DNA of 64,000 nucleotides from an uncultured Oscillospiraceae bacterium (GCA_900543395.1 UQQT01000003.1:21807-85806); one strand, 5' to 3'; positions 8,477 through 17,664 are shown, numbered from the stretch's first letter. Numbers and translations are program-made. The notes: a model not told the origin generated them from the sequence alone.

Positions 8477-11044
8477 ATGAAAAAATGCATAAAGAAGCTG
8501 CTCGGCATTTTGCTTACGGTTTGTCTTATACTTCCGTCGGCTGTGTATTCGCCGATATTCGCGCAGAACGATAAGATTCCGCCGCTCAATAACGAATATG
8601 CCGGTGAGTACACGGGCAGAGGCTCGGGAGTTTCAAAATGGGCGAGCGTAAATAATTCTTATATATACGTCGAGAACGGAAAGTATGTAAGAGTGTATTA
8701 TACCGACGGTAAACTCGCCGTCGTATATACCGACCTTGACGGAAAGGTCGTTTCCTCGAAGCTTCTTTCCGCTCCGCTTCCCATATTCGGCGGATTCTTT
8801 GCAGGCGAAAAATATAATTTCGCTGTTTTCGGTCAGGACAACCCCGAGGAATCGGATGATAAAGTCATAATAAAAATAGTAAAGTATTCGAAAAATTTCG
8901 AAGTTCTCGGAGTGCGCGACGGCAAGAGAGGCAATACGCATACGCCGTTTGATGCGGGATGTCTGCGTATGGACGAGTACGGCGGGATATTGTATATCCA
9001 CACTTCTCATAAAATGTATAAGACAGGCGACGGTATAAACCATCAGGCGAATATGTCGTTTGCGGTAAATGAGGAGACGATGGAGTTTGAAAGCAGTCTT
9101 ACGGAGGTATGGAATCTCGAGATCGGATACGTAAGCCATTCGTTTAACCAGTTTATAAAGGTTGATTCGACGGGCGTTTACAGGGTTGACCACGGTGATG
9201 CAGGCCCGAGAAGTGTTGTTCTTACAAAAGGACCGGTTGGTTCCGTTCGCGTTGTCGACAGGTCGCTGGATTTAGTCGAAATAGACGGCGAGAGCGGTGA
9301 CAACGAAACGGGTATCAGCGTAGGCGGAGTCGAAATGACTTCGGACAGAATTATAACCGCTTACACAAAAACGGAAAAGGACGCAAGCGGACGTTATACA
9401 GAATATCACGGAGATATTTACCTTTCGATTGCGGATAAAAATCTTAACGGTTCGCGTAATATCAGAATAACGTCTTACGGCTATTCGTCACGCGTTGCCG
9501 CGTTCACGCCTAAGCTTGTTAAGATAAACGATAATCTTTTTGCTTTGATGTGGACTGAAAGACAGCTTGACTCAGACGGCGTTGAAACGGCATACATGTT
9601 TATGGATGCGGACGGAAAACGCATTGGCAACATAGAGCGAAGCAAATATCTTGTTCTCTCCGACTGTCAGCCTGCGGTTGATGATGATATGAATGTCGTA
9701 TGGTATGCGGGCGACGGAGCGAACGTTACGAATTATTATATAAATCCCGCATGTGCGCTGAAATCATTAAGGACGGGCGTATATTCACACGCGTCGGCAG
9801 TAACGAAAAATATTAAGCCTACGTGTATAAGTTCCGGATTTGAGGGAATTAAATACTGTCCCGACTGCTCGGCGGTAATTGAGGACGGAAATTATGTTCC
9901 GGCGCTCGGACATAATTTTGAAAACGGAGTATGTACGCGCTGTCTTGCAAAGAGACCGACGGCTTTGCTTTCGTCGAAGATAGATGAAGAAAACCGCGAG
10001 TACATTCTGACCGTCGGAGCAAAAAACGCAGGTTACGCTTCTTCCGTAGTTACGGGATTCGCAATTCCGGACGGACTTACCCTCACGAGCTATGATTTCC
10101 CGCCCGACGGTATAATGGCGATGATTCAGTACTCAATGAGCGGAAACTATATAGAACTCAAATGCACAGCGGATAAAGACGCTTTTTCGAATAATTTTAA
10201 ATTCATAGAACTTCATTTTGCTATAAATACCGTTAAAAGTGAATACAGATTTGCAACCGACCCGACCGTTAAGTCCGCATGGACGGAAAACGGAGACGAA
10301 AACGTATTTCTTTATGTCGACTATAACGGAACCGACGGCGACGATAACGCCGTATGCGAGCATGAAAATCTTAAAATCGTACCCGGTGCGGAACCGACAT
10401 GCGATAAGGACGGCTATACCGAATCGACCGTATGCGACGACTGCGGGGCGGTTATTTCTCCGTCAGCGGTAATTCCTGCCGCGGGACACAAGTTTGTAAA
10501 CGGAATATGCTCCGTATGCGGAGTTGACGTAAGAGATATATGGGATCCCGATAACCCGACCGATCCCGAGCCGACGACAAAGCCCGAACCTCCGACCGAT
10601 GTCAATAAACCGACTCGACCCGATAATTCGGGAGATGACGACGGAATTATAATTGCGGACGGTGCAAATGTAACGGTTGACGAGGGCAGGGGACTGATAG
10701 TTATTATCCCGGAGTCTGCGGGCGGAGTCAGCGAAATAATGTTTGACTCAATGCTCGAAAACGTTTATATTCAGGACGCGTCGGAGTCGCTTATTCTAAC
10801 GGGAGCGCAGTTTTATTTCGGCGAAAGCCTCTATACAATAATCATAAAGGGCGACTTGAATTTTGACGGCAGAATAACCGCGTCGGACGCACGTGAAATG
10901 CTCCGTATCGCTTCAAAGCTCGAAAACGCGGACGATATAACCTTAACCGCGGGCGATCTTAACTCCGACTCAAAGATTTCCGCCTCGGAAGCAAGAAGTG
11001 CGCTCAGATTTTCGGCAAGGTTAAGCTCCGTACTGATCGGATAA
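8477..11044 (+). CDS. Secreted protein with Cys-rich repeats and a C-terminal dockerin-like module
   Basis: 855 residues with a clear signal peptide (MKKCIKKLLGILLTVCLILP). Residues about 40-420 have no motif I recognise; repeated Gly/Asp/Tyr-rich strands suggest a beta-rich, perhaps propeller-like, region. Two related Cys modules follow at about 425-491 and 627-681. Each carries PTC, a CxxC pair, a Pro-Ala-rich GH segment and a closing CxxC, as in small zinc-ribbon-like repeats of gut Firmicute surface proteins. A Pro/Thr/Asp-rich linker occupies about 686-720. Residues 792-855 hold two EF-hand-type repeats (GDLNFDGRITASDA and GDLNSDSKISASEA), each followed by a helix, which is the dockerin type I pattern. 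The second repeat has Ser and Glu at calcium-ligand positions. No cohesin gene is in the window. Expressed alone from a strong promoter; function unknown. Confidence 0.85.
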   Translation: MKKCIKKLLGILLTVCLILPSAVYSPIFAQNDKIPPLNNEYAGEYTGRGSGVSKWASVNNSYIYVENGKYVRVYYTDGKLAVVYTDLDGKVVSSKLLSAPLPIFGGFFAGEKYNFAVFGQDNPEESDDKVIIKIVKYSKNFEVLGVRDGKRGNTHTPFDAGCLRMDEYGGILYIHTSHKMYKTGDGINHQANMSFAVNEETMEFESSLTEVWNLEIGYVSHSFNQFIKVDSTGVYRVDHGDAGPRSVVLTKGPVGSVRVVDRSLDLVEIDGESGDNETGISVGGVEMTSDRIITAYTKTEKDASGRYTEYHGDIYLSIADKNLNGSRNIRITSYGYSSRVAAFTPKLVKINDNLFALMWTERQLDSDGVETAYMFMDADGKRIGNIERSKYLVLSDCQPAVDDDMNVVWYAGDGANVTNYYINPACALKSLRTGVYSHASAVTKNIKPTCISSGFEGIKYCPDCSAVIEDGNYVPALGHNFENGVCTRCLAKRPTALLSSKIDEENREYILTVGAKNAGYASSVVTGFAIPDGLTLTSYDFPPDGIMAMIQYSMSGNYIELKCTADKDAFSNNFKFIELHFAINTVKSEYRFATDPTVKSAWTENGDENVFLYVDYNGTDGDDNAVCEHENLKIVPGAEPTCDKDGYTESTVCDDCGAVISPSAVIPAAGHKFVNGICSVCGVDVRDIWDPDNPTDPEPTTKPEPPTDVNKPTRPDNSGDDDGIIIADGANVTVDEGRGLIVIIPESAGGVSEIMFDSMLENVYIQDASESLILTGAQFYFGESLYTIIIKGDLNFDGRITASDAREMLRIASKLENADDITLTAGDLNSDSKISASEARSALRFSARLSSVLIG

Positions 11045-11070
11045 ATCAAATACAGACAAATAACGTCAAG

Positions 11071-11097
11071 TGCCCCGAAAGCTCAGCTTTCGGGGCA
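11071..11097 (+). terminator. Hairpin after the dockerin-like protein gene
   Basis: Near-perfect palindrome: TGCCCCGAAAGCT and its complement around a central C. It has only a weak following T-tract (TGTTAATG). Probable terminator of the gene ending at 11044. The remaining 140 bases to the next gene are AT-rich; I see no further element there. Confidence 0.55.
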
Positions 11098-11238
11098 TGT
11101 TAATGTTTAGATGATTTACCTTTAAGTTATATAATTAGAACATTATATATATTTTCATTCTTTAATGAATTAGTCTATATAAATCGAGAAAAAATAAGAT
11201 ATTATCTCATTAATATATATATTACGGAGACATATCTT

Positions 11239-11460
11239 ATGATAAAGTTAAATGTTCTGAATCTGTTGGAACAAAAGGGAAAAACAAAGTATTGGCTGTA
11301 TAAACAGATGGGTATGAGCTATCAGAATTTCAGCAGAATGATAAACAATCAGACGAAATCAATACAGTACGATAATATTGAAGCTTTGTGCGTTATATTT
11401 TCATGCACGCCTAACGAATTATTTACAATATCGGACGACGAAGAACACTCGGAGAGGTAA
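11239..11460 (+). CDS. Small XRE-family (Cro/C1-type) HTH protein
   Basis: 73-residue protein that is essentially one helix-turn-helix domain. KYWLYKQMGMSYQNFSRMI is the DNA-reading part, followed by the DNIEALCVIFSCTPNELF end typical of Cro/C1-type regulators. It is a predicted DNA-binding repressor or activator. SD CGGAGA precedes ATG 11239. It lies 6 bases before the recombinase-like gene, whose SD (GGAGAGG) sits inside this gene's end, so the two are probably co-transcribed. A loose AAGATAT / ATATCTT pair flanks the region just upstream of the start and could be its own operator (weak). Confidence 0.8.
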   Translation: MIKLNVLNLLEQKGKTKYWLYKQMGMSYQNFSRMINNQTKSIQYDNIEALCVIFSCTPNELFTISDDEEHSER

Positions 11461-11466
11461 TCTAAA

Positions 11467-12561
11467 TTGGTCAAAAACAGTGTGACGCAAAGCCGTATAT
11501 TCAGAGAGGAAGGAAAATCCTACTGGACGGGCGAGATAAAACACTTTCACTCAGAGGGTAAAGCGAACGTGGAGGTTTATACCGGCAGCCGAAAATCCGA
11601 TGTCGGCGATATTCTCGCGCGCCGTCGGCGTGAAATCAGAATAAACGATCGTATCAAGCGATCACCGCTGTTAACGCTTGAAGCTTTGTCAAAAATATGC
11701 GCTCCGCTGTCGGACATCGCGTTTATTTCGGAGGAATATGATTCGCTTTCGAAATTCGTCAGTCCCATTCCCGTATCTTTAGTGACGGAGAATGATATTC
11801 TGTTTACTGCAAACTCCATGCTGATGTCCGGGTATAACATTTCAAAGACGAGACAGTTTATTTCGTTCTTTTATTCGTGTATTAAAAGATATAAAGCGGT
11901 TACGGGGTATGGCGATGTTCCGACGAGAAATTTCGGAGTTTATTCCCGTGAAAACAATGCTGTCTGTGCCGTGTATTTTAAGACGAATGAAAGAAACAGA
12001 ATCATGAAAGAGGCTTTGAGACTTTACGGCGATATGAAACCCTATTATTGCCTCGGATCTTCGATAATGTTTATGATGTATACGGGACTGGACGTTTGCT
12101 CTCTTGCCGGACTTAAATCCGAATCTCTCGACGGCGGAAAGCTTGTTGTAAAGGAATCTCTCGTTTCGTTCAAAGGTGATTTTTCATCGCTGTCCGGAGC
12201 AATAAAACATCCTTTTGAATCCGAAATTCCGCTGACGACATCTGCTAAAGAGCTTATCGAACCTGTTTTTGCCTCGCTTCCGAGATATGAGGAGATGAAA
12301 AGTTCCGACGGCGCGAGACAGTTTAAGAGAAGTATAGGCGTGACGTTTGACGCGATTCTTAAAAATACGATGCTTTACAGGGAATATGCGAGTTACGGAC
12401 TTTCGGTTTTGAGAAACACGTTCGCTGTCAACTGCATACGAAACGGCGTTGACATAAAAGAATTGTCGTTAATGCTCGGTCACCCGAACGAAGAATTTAC
12501 GAAAATCGTATATCTGCCTTATATTAAACAGAATAAATTAAATCCCGAAACCGGTTTGTGA
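11467..12561 (+). CDS. Tyrosine recombinase-like protein with altered catalytic residues
   Basis: 364 residues resembling phage-integrase/XerC-type recombinases. The N-terminal half has the helical core-binding character (about residues 70-165). The C-terminal half keeps the fold: MMYTGLDVCSLAGLK, VLRNTFAVNCIRNGVDIKEL, LMLGHPNEEFTKIVYLPY. The first catalytic Arg (normally TGLR) is Asp here, and the His of HxLR is Ser. The second Arg, the LGH His and the candidate Tyr are present. The start may be TTG 11467, 8 bases after SD GAGAGG, or GTG 11482. It follows the small HTH gene. No att-like repeats or phage genes are seen nearby. It may have lost recombinase activity and act as a DNA-binding protein (inference). 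Confidence 0.7.
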   Translation: MVKNSVTQSRIFREEGKSYWTGEIKHFHSEGKANVEVYTGSRKSDVGDILARRRREIRINDRIKRSPLLTLEALSKICAPLSDIAFISEEYDSLSKFVSPIPVSLVTENDILFTANSMLMSGYNISKTRQFISFFYSCIKRYKAVTGYGDVPTRNFGVYSRENNAVCAVYFKTNERNRIMKEALRLYGDMKPYYCLGSSIMFMMYTGLDVCSLAGLKSESLDGGKLVVKESLVSFKGDFSSLSGAIKHPFESEIPLTTSAKELIEPVFASLPRYEEMKSSDGARQFKRSIGVTFDAILKNTMLYREYASYGLSVLRNTFAVNCIRNGVDIKELSLMLGHPNEEFTKIVYLPYIKQNKLNPETGL

Positions 12562-12582
12562 TATCGGATTCGGGATTTTTAT
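12541..12582 (+). terminator. Terminator between convergent genes
   Basis: AATCCCGAA (12541-12549) pairs with TTCGGGATT (12569-12577), followed by TTTATTTG. It overlaps the last codons of the recombinase-like gene. The reverse strand is also T-rich after the stem, so it may serve the converging GH3 gene too. Confidence 0.65.
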
Positions 12583-12595
12583 TTGTATTATATAA

Positions 12596-14980
12596 TTAAT
12601 ATTCCGCGGTTTTGAGCGTGAGTGAAAGTATGCGTTTTACGCACGCTTCGAGGTCTGCTCTTGTGATTTTGCCCGAGTCGAGAGCCTGTCTTAATTCTTT
12701 CGGGTCACCTTCGCCCATCTTCATGTCTCCGCCTGCGAGAATGTCGTCGGAATGTAAGCTTGCCGCGCCCCAGTCGGTTGTAACCATGCCGTTAAAACCC
12801 CATTCGTTTCTGAGCATTTCGGTGAGAAGCTCATAGCTTTGTGAAGTGTGCTGACCGTTGATTCTGTTGTACGAGGACATGATACACCACGGGTCTGCCT
12901 CTCTGACTACGATTTCAAAGCCTTTTAAATAAATCTCTCTTAAAGCTCTTTCGGAAACTCTCGAATCGGATTCAAAACGGTTTGACTCTCTGTTATTGCA
13001 CGCGAAATGCTTAACCGCCGCCGCGGCTTTATTCGACTGAATACCGCGGACTTCCGCAGCACAGCACTTGCCTGCGAGAACTGGATCCTCGGAGAAGTAT
13101 TCAAAATTGCGTCCGCACAGGGGGTTTCTGTGTATGTTCATTGCAGGGGCGAGCCATACGCCGAGATTATTTTCTCTGAGCTCCGCTCCGCCGGCTTTTC
13201 CGACTTCGTATATAAGGTCGGTATTCCATGTACACGCAAGCAGGGCGGCGCACGGCCATGCGGTAGTCGGTACTCCGGTCTTTTCGTTGAGTCTTACGCC
13301 CGCAGGACCGTCGGCTGTAGGAACCGCAGGAACATTGAGTCTTTTAAGTCCGCCGAACGTGCCCGTATTGCATACGCCGGACCGGTTCTGATGTCCGCCG
13401 GTGAACTCGATAAGCTCGTCATCGGTGAACTGCTTTACAAATTCGTCAAGAGTGATGCTCTCGCCGACTTCGTCGAACATGACGGTCGTTTCGGGAGCCT
13501 TTGCCGGCGAAAGAATGTTTTTGCCCGAGTGGTATTTTTCCTCGCCCTGAGGTAGAATTTCAAACGTACCGTCGGACAGCAGACGTTTTTCGAGCTTGAA
13601 CGGACGTAAAAGTTCTGTAAGCTGTTTTACCGTAACGTCCGAATCGAGCACATATCTATAATTTAATTCTTTTACGTTTCTTACGCTGTTGCCGATAAAG
13701 AATTTATACTCTCCCTTTTCGAGAATGTACGCCGATTTTTTGATTTTGCCGAGATCGTCATAGCTTGCCATATCGTTTACTTCAAAGCACAGCGTGACGG
13801 TTTCGCTCTCGCCGGGGGAGAGGAGCTTTGTTTTCTTAAATGCGGCAAGCTCCTTTGCGGGTTTTAACAATTTGCCCTGCGGGGCGGAGTAGTAAAGCTG
13901 TACGACTTCCTTGCCGGAGGCTTTGCCGGTATTTTTAACGGTTACGGCAGCGATTATTTTGCCGTCGGACTCACCGCATAACGTGCCGGAGAATTCGAAT
14001 GAAGTATATGAAAGTCCGAATCCGAATTCATAGCGAACCTTGTCGTACGCGCCGGGAATCGTTTCGAAATAGCGGTAGCCTACATATATGTCGTCAAAAT
14101 AATCGAGATGCTCGAAGCCCTCGGGAAATTCGGCAGCATTCTGATAAAAGTCGTATGATTTGGGGATGGTGTCGCCCATTTTGCCCGAAGGGTTGACGTC
14201 GCCGCATATAATGTCGGCGATTACGGCTCCGCCCTCAAGTCCGCCCTGGAATCCGTATATTAAAGCGGAAACGTTTTTATTGTCCGCGAAATACTCGCAG
14301 TCCATGATTCCGCCGGAATTGAGAACGACGACGGTTTTTTCGAACGCGGACGAAACCCTGTCGATAAGGCTTTTTTCAACGTCGGATAGATAGTAGTCGT
14401 TCGGTGTCGCTTTGCGGTCTACGCCCTCTGCGGAGAAACGGCTTAACATAATTATTGCGGTGTCTGCGTTTTTCGACGCGTCGGAAATGAGCGAATCGGG
14501 CGCGTCCGCCTCGGTTACGTGCATGCTTGCGAACGTATCGTAAATTATATCGTCCTTTTCCTTGCAGAATGACATGGCGTTTACTTTGTCCCATGTCTTT
14601 TCTATCTGCGCTCTTGTCGGAATTTTTTTGCTTTCTTCTTTTACGTATTCTTTATAGTAATCGACGCAGGGCATGTAGATTTTAACCTTGCCCTCTTTTT
14701 CCTTTTGTGCGAAGCCCTCGTATATATTTGTTACGTGCGAAGTGAAAACGTCTCCGCTTCCTCCGCCTCCTTTTATGTATTCGATAGTCGCTTTGCCGAA
14801 GAGAGCGGCGCGCGTTCCTCTTTTTAAAGGCAGAGCATTGTTCTCATTTTTCAATAGAACCATGCCCTCGCCTGCGGCTGTTCTCGAAAGAGCGATATGC
14901 TCCTTTGAACCGGTGACTTTTCTGCCGTCCTTCCCGAGCGGAATACACGGCTGATATCTGAATCTTGCGTACTTATCCAT
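12596..14980 (-). CDS. Glycoside hydrolase family 3, domain-swapped order (beta-glucosidase-like)
   Basis: 794 residues, no signal peptide, so probably cytoplasmic cleavage of short beta-linked oligosaccharides. The order of GH3 domains is reversed. The alpha/beta sandwich normally at the C terminus comes first (about residues 30-290, with GMVLLKNENNALPL and KTVVVLNSGG). An FnIII-like domain follows (about 320-400). The TIM barrel normally at the N terminus comes last (about 507-794). The catalytic nucleophile is Asp736 in MVTTDWGA, and other barrel motifs are present (DGPAGVR, GRNFEYFSEDP, AAAVKHFACNN). This order is established for some rumen beta-glucosidases (Ruminococcus albus, Butyrivibrio fibrisolvens). 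Exact substrate is unknown: beta-glucoside, xyloside and others remain possible. Confidence 0.92.
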   Translation of the reverse strand: MDKYARFRYQPCIPLGKDGRKVTGSKEHIALSRTAAGEGMVLLKNENNALPLKRGTRAALFGKATIEYIKGGGGSGDVFTSHVTNIYEGFAQKEKEGKVKIYMPCVDYYKEYVKEESKKIPTRAQIEKTWDKVNAMSFCKEKDDIIYDTFASMHVTEADAPDSLISDASKNADTAIIMLSRFSAEGVDRKATPNDYYLSDVEKSLIDRVSSAFEKTVVVLNSGGIMDCEYFADNKNVSALIYGFQGGLEGGAVIADIICGDVNPSGKMGDTIPKSYDFYQNAAEFPEGFEHLDYFDDIYVGYRYFETIPGAYDKVRYEFGFGLSYTSFEFSGTLCGESDGKIIAAVTVKNTGKASGKEVVQLYYSAPQGKLLKPAKELAAFKKTKLLSPGESETVTLCFEVNDMASYDDLGKIKKSAYILEKGEYKFFIGNSVRNVKELNYRYVLDSDVTVKQLTELLRPFKLEKRLLSDGTFEILPQGEEKYHSGKNILSPAKAPETTVMFDEVGESITLDEFVKQFTDDELIEFTGGHQNRSGVCNTGTFGGLKRLNVPAVPTADGPAGVRLNEKTGVPTTAWPCAALLACTWNTDLIYEVGKAGGAELRENNLGVWLAPAMNIHRNPLCGRNFEYFSEDPVLAGKCCAAEVRGIQSNKAAAAVKHFACNNRESNRFESDSRVSERALREIYLKGFEIVVREADPWCIMSSYNRINGQHTSQSYELLTEMLRNEWGFNGMVTTDWGAASLHSDDILAGGDMKMGEGDPKELRQALDSGKITRADLEACVKRILSLTLKTAEY

Positions 14981-15012
14981 ATAAAAAACTCCTAAACAGT
15001 ATTTTCATCTGC

Positions 15013-15041
15013 ATTATAATGTATATTAATACATAAATCAA
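15013..15041 (-). promoter_or_regulatory. Sigma-A promoter for the GH3 gene
   Basis: On the minus strand: TTGATT (15041-15036), 17-base spacer, TATAAT (15018-15013), about 30 bases ahead of the GH3 start. Confidence 0.65.
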
Positions 15042-15083
15042 GTACAAACCTATGATTTTTCCCGTCAATTTTCCTAAAAAGCG

Positions 15084-15112
15084 TTGAATAATACGGAGCA
15101 TTGCTATATACT
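15084..15112 (+). promoter_or_regulatory. Sigma-A promoter for mscL
   Basis: TTGAAT (15084-15089), 17-base spacer, TATACT (15107-15112). It lies 28 bases before the mscL start and is divergent from the GH3 promoter. Confidence 0.7.
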
Positions 15113-15140
15113 GTAAAAAGAATATTACGGAGGTTTGTGT

Positions 15141-15602
15141 ATGAAAAAGTTTTTTAACGAATTTAAGGAATTTGCCATGAAGGGCAATATTGTCGACATG
15201 GCATTGGGTGTTGTCATCGGTTCGGCGTTCGGAAAAATCGTTTCTTCTCTCGTAGCCGATATCATCACCCCTCTTATCAGCCTGCTTACGGGTGAGGTTT
15301 CGCTCACGGGACTTAAATATGTTTTTAAACCCGAAGCGCTGGATCCGGCGGGAAACGTTATTCAGCAGGAGATAGCTCTCAACTACGGTAACTTTATTCA
15401 GAGCGTTATTGACTTCTTTATAATCGCGCTGTCGATTTTCCTTGTACTTAAAATACTTATGAGCGTTAAGAATAAGTTTGAGACGCTTATGAAGAAGGAG
15501 GAGGAAGCCAAAGAGGAAGAGGAGGAGGATAAGCCGACTCAGGAGGAGCTTCTCGAGGAAATCAGAGATTTACTCAAAGCACAGAACGAGAAAGAAGAAT
15601 AA
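15141..15602 (+). CDS. mscL: Large-conductance mechanosensitive channel MscL
   Basis: Homopentameric stretch-gated pore that releases solutes on hypo-osmotic shock. 153 residues. The amphipathic N terminus KKFFNEFKEFAMKGNIVDMA leads into TM1 (GVVIGSAFGKIVSSLVADIITPLI). A periplasmic loop follows, then TM2 (about residues 92-110) and an acidic C-terminal helix very rich in Glu (about 116-153). ATG 15141 has GGAGG 7 bases upstream; an in-frame TTG at 15135 has no proper spacing. It has its own promoter and terminator, so it is monocistronic. Confidence 0.97.
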   Translation: MKKFFNEFKEFAMKGNIVDMALGVVIGSAFGKIVSSLVADIITPLISLLTGEVSLTGLKYVFKPEALDPAGNVIQQEIALNYGNFIQSVIDFFIIALSIFLVLKILMSVKNKFETLMKKEEEAKEEEEEDKPTQEELLEEIRDLLKAQNEKEE

Positions 15603-15625
15603 AAATGTCTTAAACAGGCGTTACG

Positions 15626-15659
15626 GACGGAGTCGGAGTAAAACCGAATCCGTCTTTTT
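15626..15659 (+). terminator. Terminator after mscL
   Basis: GACGGAGTCGG (15626-15636) pairs with CCGAATCCGTC (15644-15654), with one mismatch, followed by TTTTTA. Confidence 0.8.
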
Positions 15660-15894
15660 ATATGTGAACGTTGTGTAAACTTTAAGCTTCGTAAGAATTT
15701 ATTCAAATTTAATCAACAGAATATACATTATTAAACTTTAAAATATCAATAGAATGTTACGAAAAGTTGACAGGAAATATTTATTATTGACGAAAAAATA
15801 CATATATGATATCATCAATGTGACCTCTATAAAATATAAGTATTAAAAAAATATTAACAGAATTAATAAGTGTTTATTATTGAGGCGGAGTAAA
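15660..15894 (+). promoter_or_regulatory. AT-rich upstream region of the acyl-adenylate/ACP pair
   Basis: 235 AT-rich bases without a gene. The best promoter match is TTGACG (15787-15792), 17 bases, TATCAT (15810-15815). A second TTGACA at 15767 lacks a matching -10. No structured leader is seen. Confidence 0.45.
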
Positions 15895-17664
15895 ATGGTC
15901 AGACAAAACCGCGATTTTATAAAACAGCTTAAAAAATGCCGTGATATCGCTTTTTCCGACGGCGAGCTTGTAAGTATACGCGATCTTTTTGACAGGGTTC
16001 GAAATTCATATTCGGGCAGAACCTGCATTATCGAAAAAAAGAATAAAAAGACTGTTGCATATTCCGTCGACAGGTTTGCCCGGGATGTAAAACAGTTAAG
16101 CTGCGCGCTCGAAAATGCGGGACTTACCGGCAGACATGTCGGCATAGTCGGGGAGAATTCGTACCGCTGGATCGTCGCGTTTTTTGCGCTGACGACGGTC
16201 GGTTCCGTTGCCGTGCCGATTGATAAAGAGCTGCCCGACTCGGATGTTGTGAAGCTTTTGAAAAAAGCAGATGCGTCCGCCGTATTTTGCTCCGCTCCGT
16301 ATTACAGCGCGTCGCTTAGTATGAAAAAGGATATTCCCGATTTTAAATGTATTTCGCTGTCGGATAAAAAAAGAGACGGAATCGCCGATTTTGAGGAATT
16401 CAAGGCTTCGGCTTCGTCATACTTGCAGACGGAGGAGTTCTTTAAAAGCAGAGCTGCGTCGGCGGATGATACTGCCGTTATAATATTCACATCCGGCACG
16501 ACGGGAGCGAACAAGGGTGTTACTCTCACCCACGGTAATCTGTGCGCAAACGTCGATTTTCTTTCAAAAATGATAGACGTTCCGACGGTGTTCAGCGTTT
16601 TGCCGATGAATCACGCATACGAACTCGGATGCAGTGTTCTTACCGCGATATATATAAATGCGGTTCTGTACATTAACGACAGACTGAGAAATTTACAGAA
16701 AAATATAACCGAATTTAAGCCCGGGGGAATGACAGCCGTCCCGCTTATCGCCGACGCATTTTACGACATGATAATGAGCGAGAGTGAAAAGCTCGGCAAA
16801 AAGGACAGGCTTTTAAAAGCGGTTAAAATAAGCGATTCGTTAAGAAAACACGGCGTTGATTTACGAAAATTCATGTTTAAGAATATCTCCGATTCGTTCG
16901 GCGGGAAGCTGCCTCTTATCGCGTGCGGCGGAGCGGCGGTCAACGCCGAAAAGATGAATTTCTTAGATGATATCGGATTTGACGTTATAATAGGCTACGG
17001 ACTGACGGAGGCTTCTCCGCTGGCGACGGTCAATTTTGACGTTTTCGGACATCCCGATTCCGTCGGACTTCCCGTGAACGGGTGTGAGATTAGAATTGAT
17101 TCGCCCGATTTTGACGGTGCGGGGGAAATTTTTATACGAGGAAAAAACGTTGCGAGCGGTTATTATAACGACGCCGAATCGAACGAAAAATCGTTCACTG
17201 CCGACGGATGGTTTAAGACGGGTGACTTCGGCAGAGTTGACAATGACGGATATCTCTACATAACCGGTCGTAAAAAGAATCTCATAATTCTTGACAACGG
17301 AAAGAATATATATCCCGAAGAGATAGAAAATATTATAGCCGAAAATTCGTCAGTAATAAAAGAATCGGTTGTTTTTCAGACTCAAAAGGAGACTGACGGC
17401 GGAGGAAAGGTCAATGTTTTAGCTGCAGTCGTCGGATTGATACCGGATACGTTTGCAGGGAAAAATCCGGATGAAATCATGCAGACGGTTTCTTATGAAA
17501 TATACAGGGTAAACCGTCTGCTTCCGGGATATAAGAGAATTCACGATGTTAAATTCGTATTAAATCCGATGCCGAAAACATCTACTATGAAAGTAATAAG
17601 AAGCGATGTAATTAAATTATATTACGACTTAGACAGGAGCAAAATATCATGTGCGAAAAAATAA
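15895..17664 (+). CDS. AMP-forming acyl-CoA/acyl-ACP synthetase
   Basis: 589-residue member of the ANL adenylating superfamily, long-chain acyl-CoA ligase type. The AMP-binding loop is IIFTSGTTGANKGVTLTHGN (about residue 200). VIIGYGLTEASPLA, DGWFKTGDFGRVD and ITGRKKNLIIL (A8 hinge) follow. The family forms an acyl-AMP and passes the acyl group to a thiol. ATG 15895 follows SD GGCGGAG; a TTG at 15880 is less likely. The gene overlaps an acyl carrier protein by 16 bases, so the acceptor may be that ACP rather than CoA (inference from context). No other lipid gene is adjacent, so the pathway is unknown. Confidence 0.88.
   Translation: MVRQNRDFIKQLKKCRDIAFSDGELVSIRDLFDRVRNSYSGRTCIIEKKNKKTVAYSVDRFARDVKQLSCALENAGLTGRHVGIVGENSYRWIVAFFALTTVGSVAVPIDKELPDSDVVKLLKKADASAVFCSAPYYSASLSMKKDIPDFKCISLSDKKRDGIADFEEFKASASSYLQTEEFFKSRAASADDTAVIIFTSGTTGANKGVTLTHGNLCANVDFLSKMIDVPTVFSVLPMNHAYELGCSVLTAIYINAVLYINDRLRNLQKNITEFKPGGMTAVPLIADAFYDMIMSESEKLGKKDRLLKAVKISDSLRKHGVDLRKFMFKNISDSFGGKLPLIACGGAAVNAEKMNFLDDIGFDVIIGYGLTEASPLATVNFDVFGHPDSVGLPVNGCEIRIDSPDFDGAGEIFIRGKNVASGYYNDAESNEKSFTADGWFKTGDFGRVDNDGYLYITGRKKNLIILDNGKNIYPEEIENIIAENSSVIKESVVFQTQKETDGGGKVNVLAAVVGLIPDTFAGKNPDEIMQTVSYEIYRVNRLLPGYKRIHDVKFVLNPMPKTSTMKVIRSDVIKLYYDLDRSKISCAKK

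Noticed and set aside
11239..12561. HTH plus integrase-like pair considered as a prophage or integrative element end
   Set aside because: No phage, relaxase or cargo genes and no att-like repeats; flanks are ordinary metabolic genes.
13007..13555. 182-codon open frame opposite the GH3 gene
   Set aside because: Shadow of the GH3 coding strand; no SD and no recognisable motif.
15660..15894. Riboswitch or FapR site before the acyl-adenylate gene
   Set aside because: The stretch is AT-rich without stable stems or the FapR palindrome.
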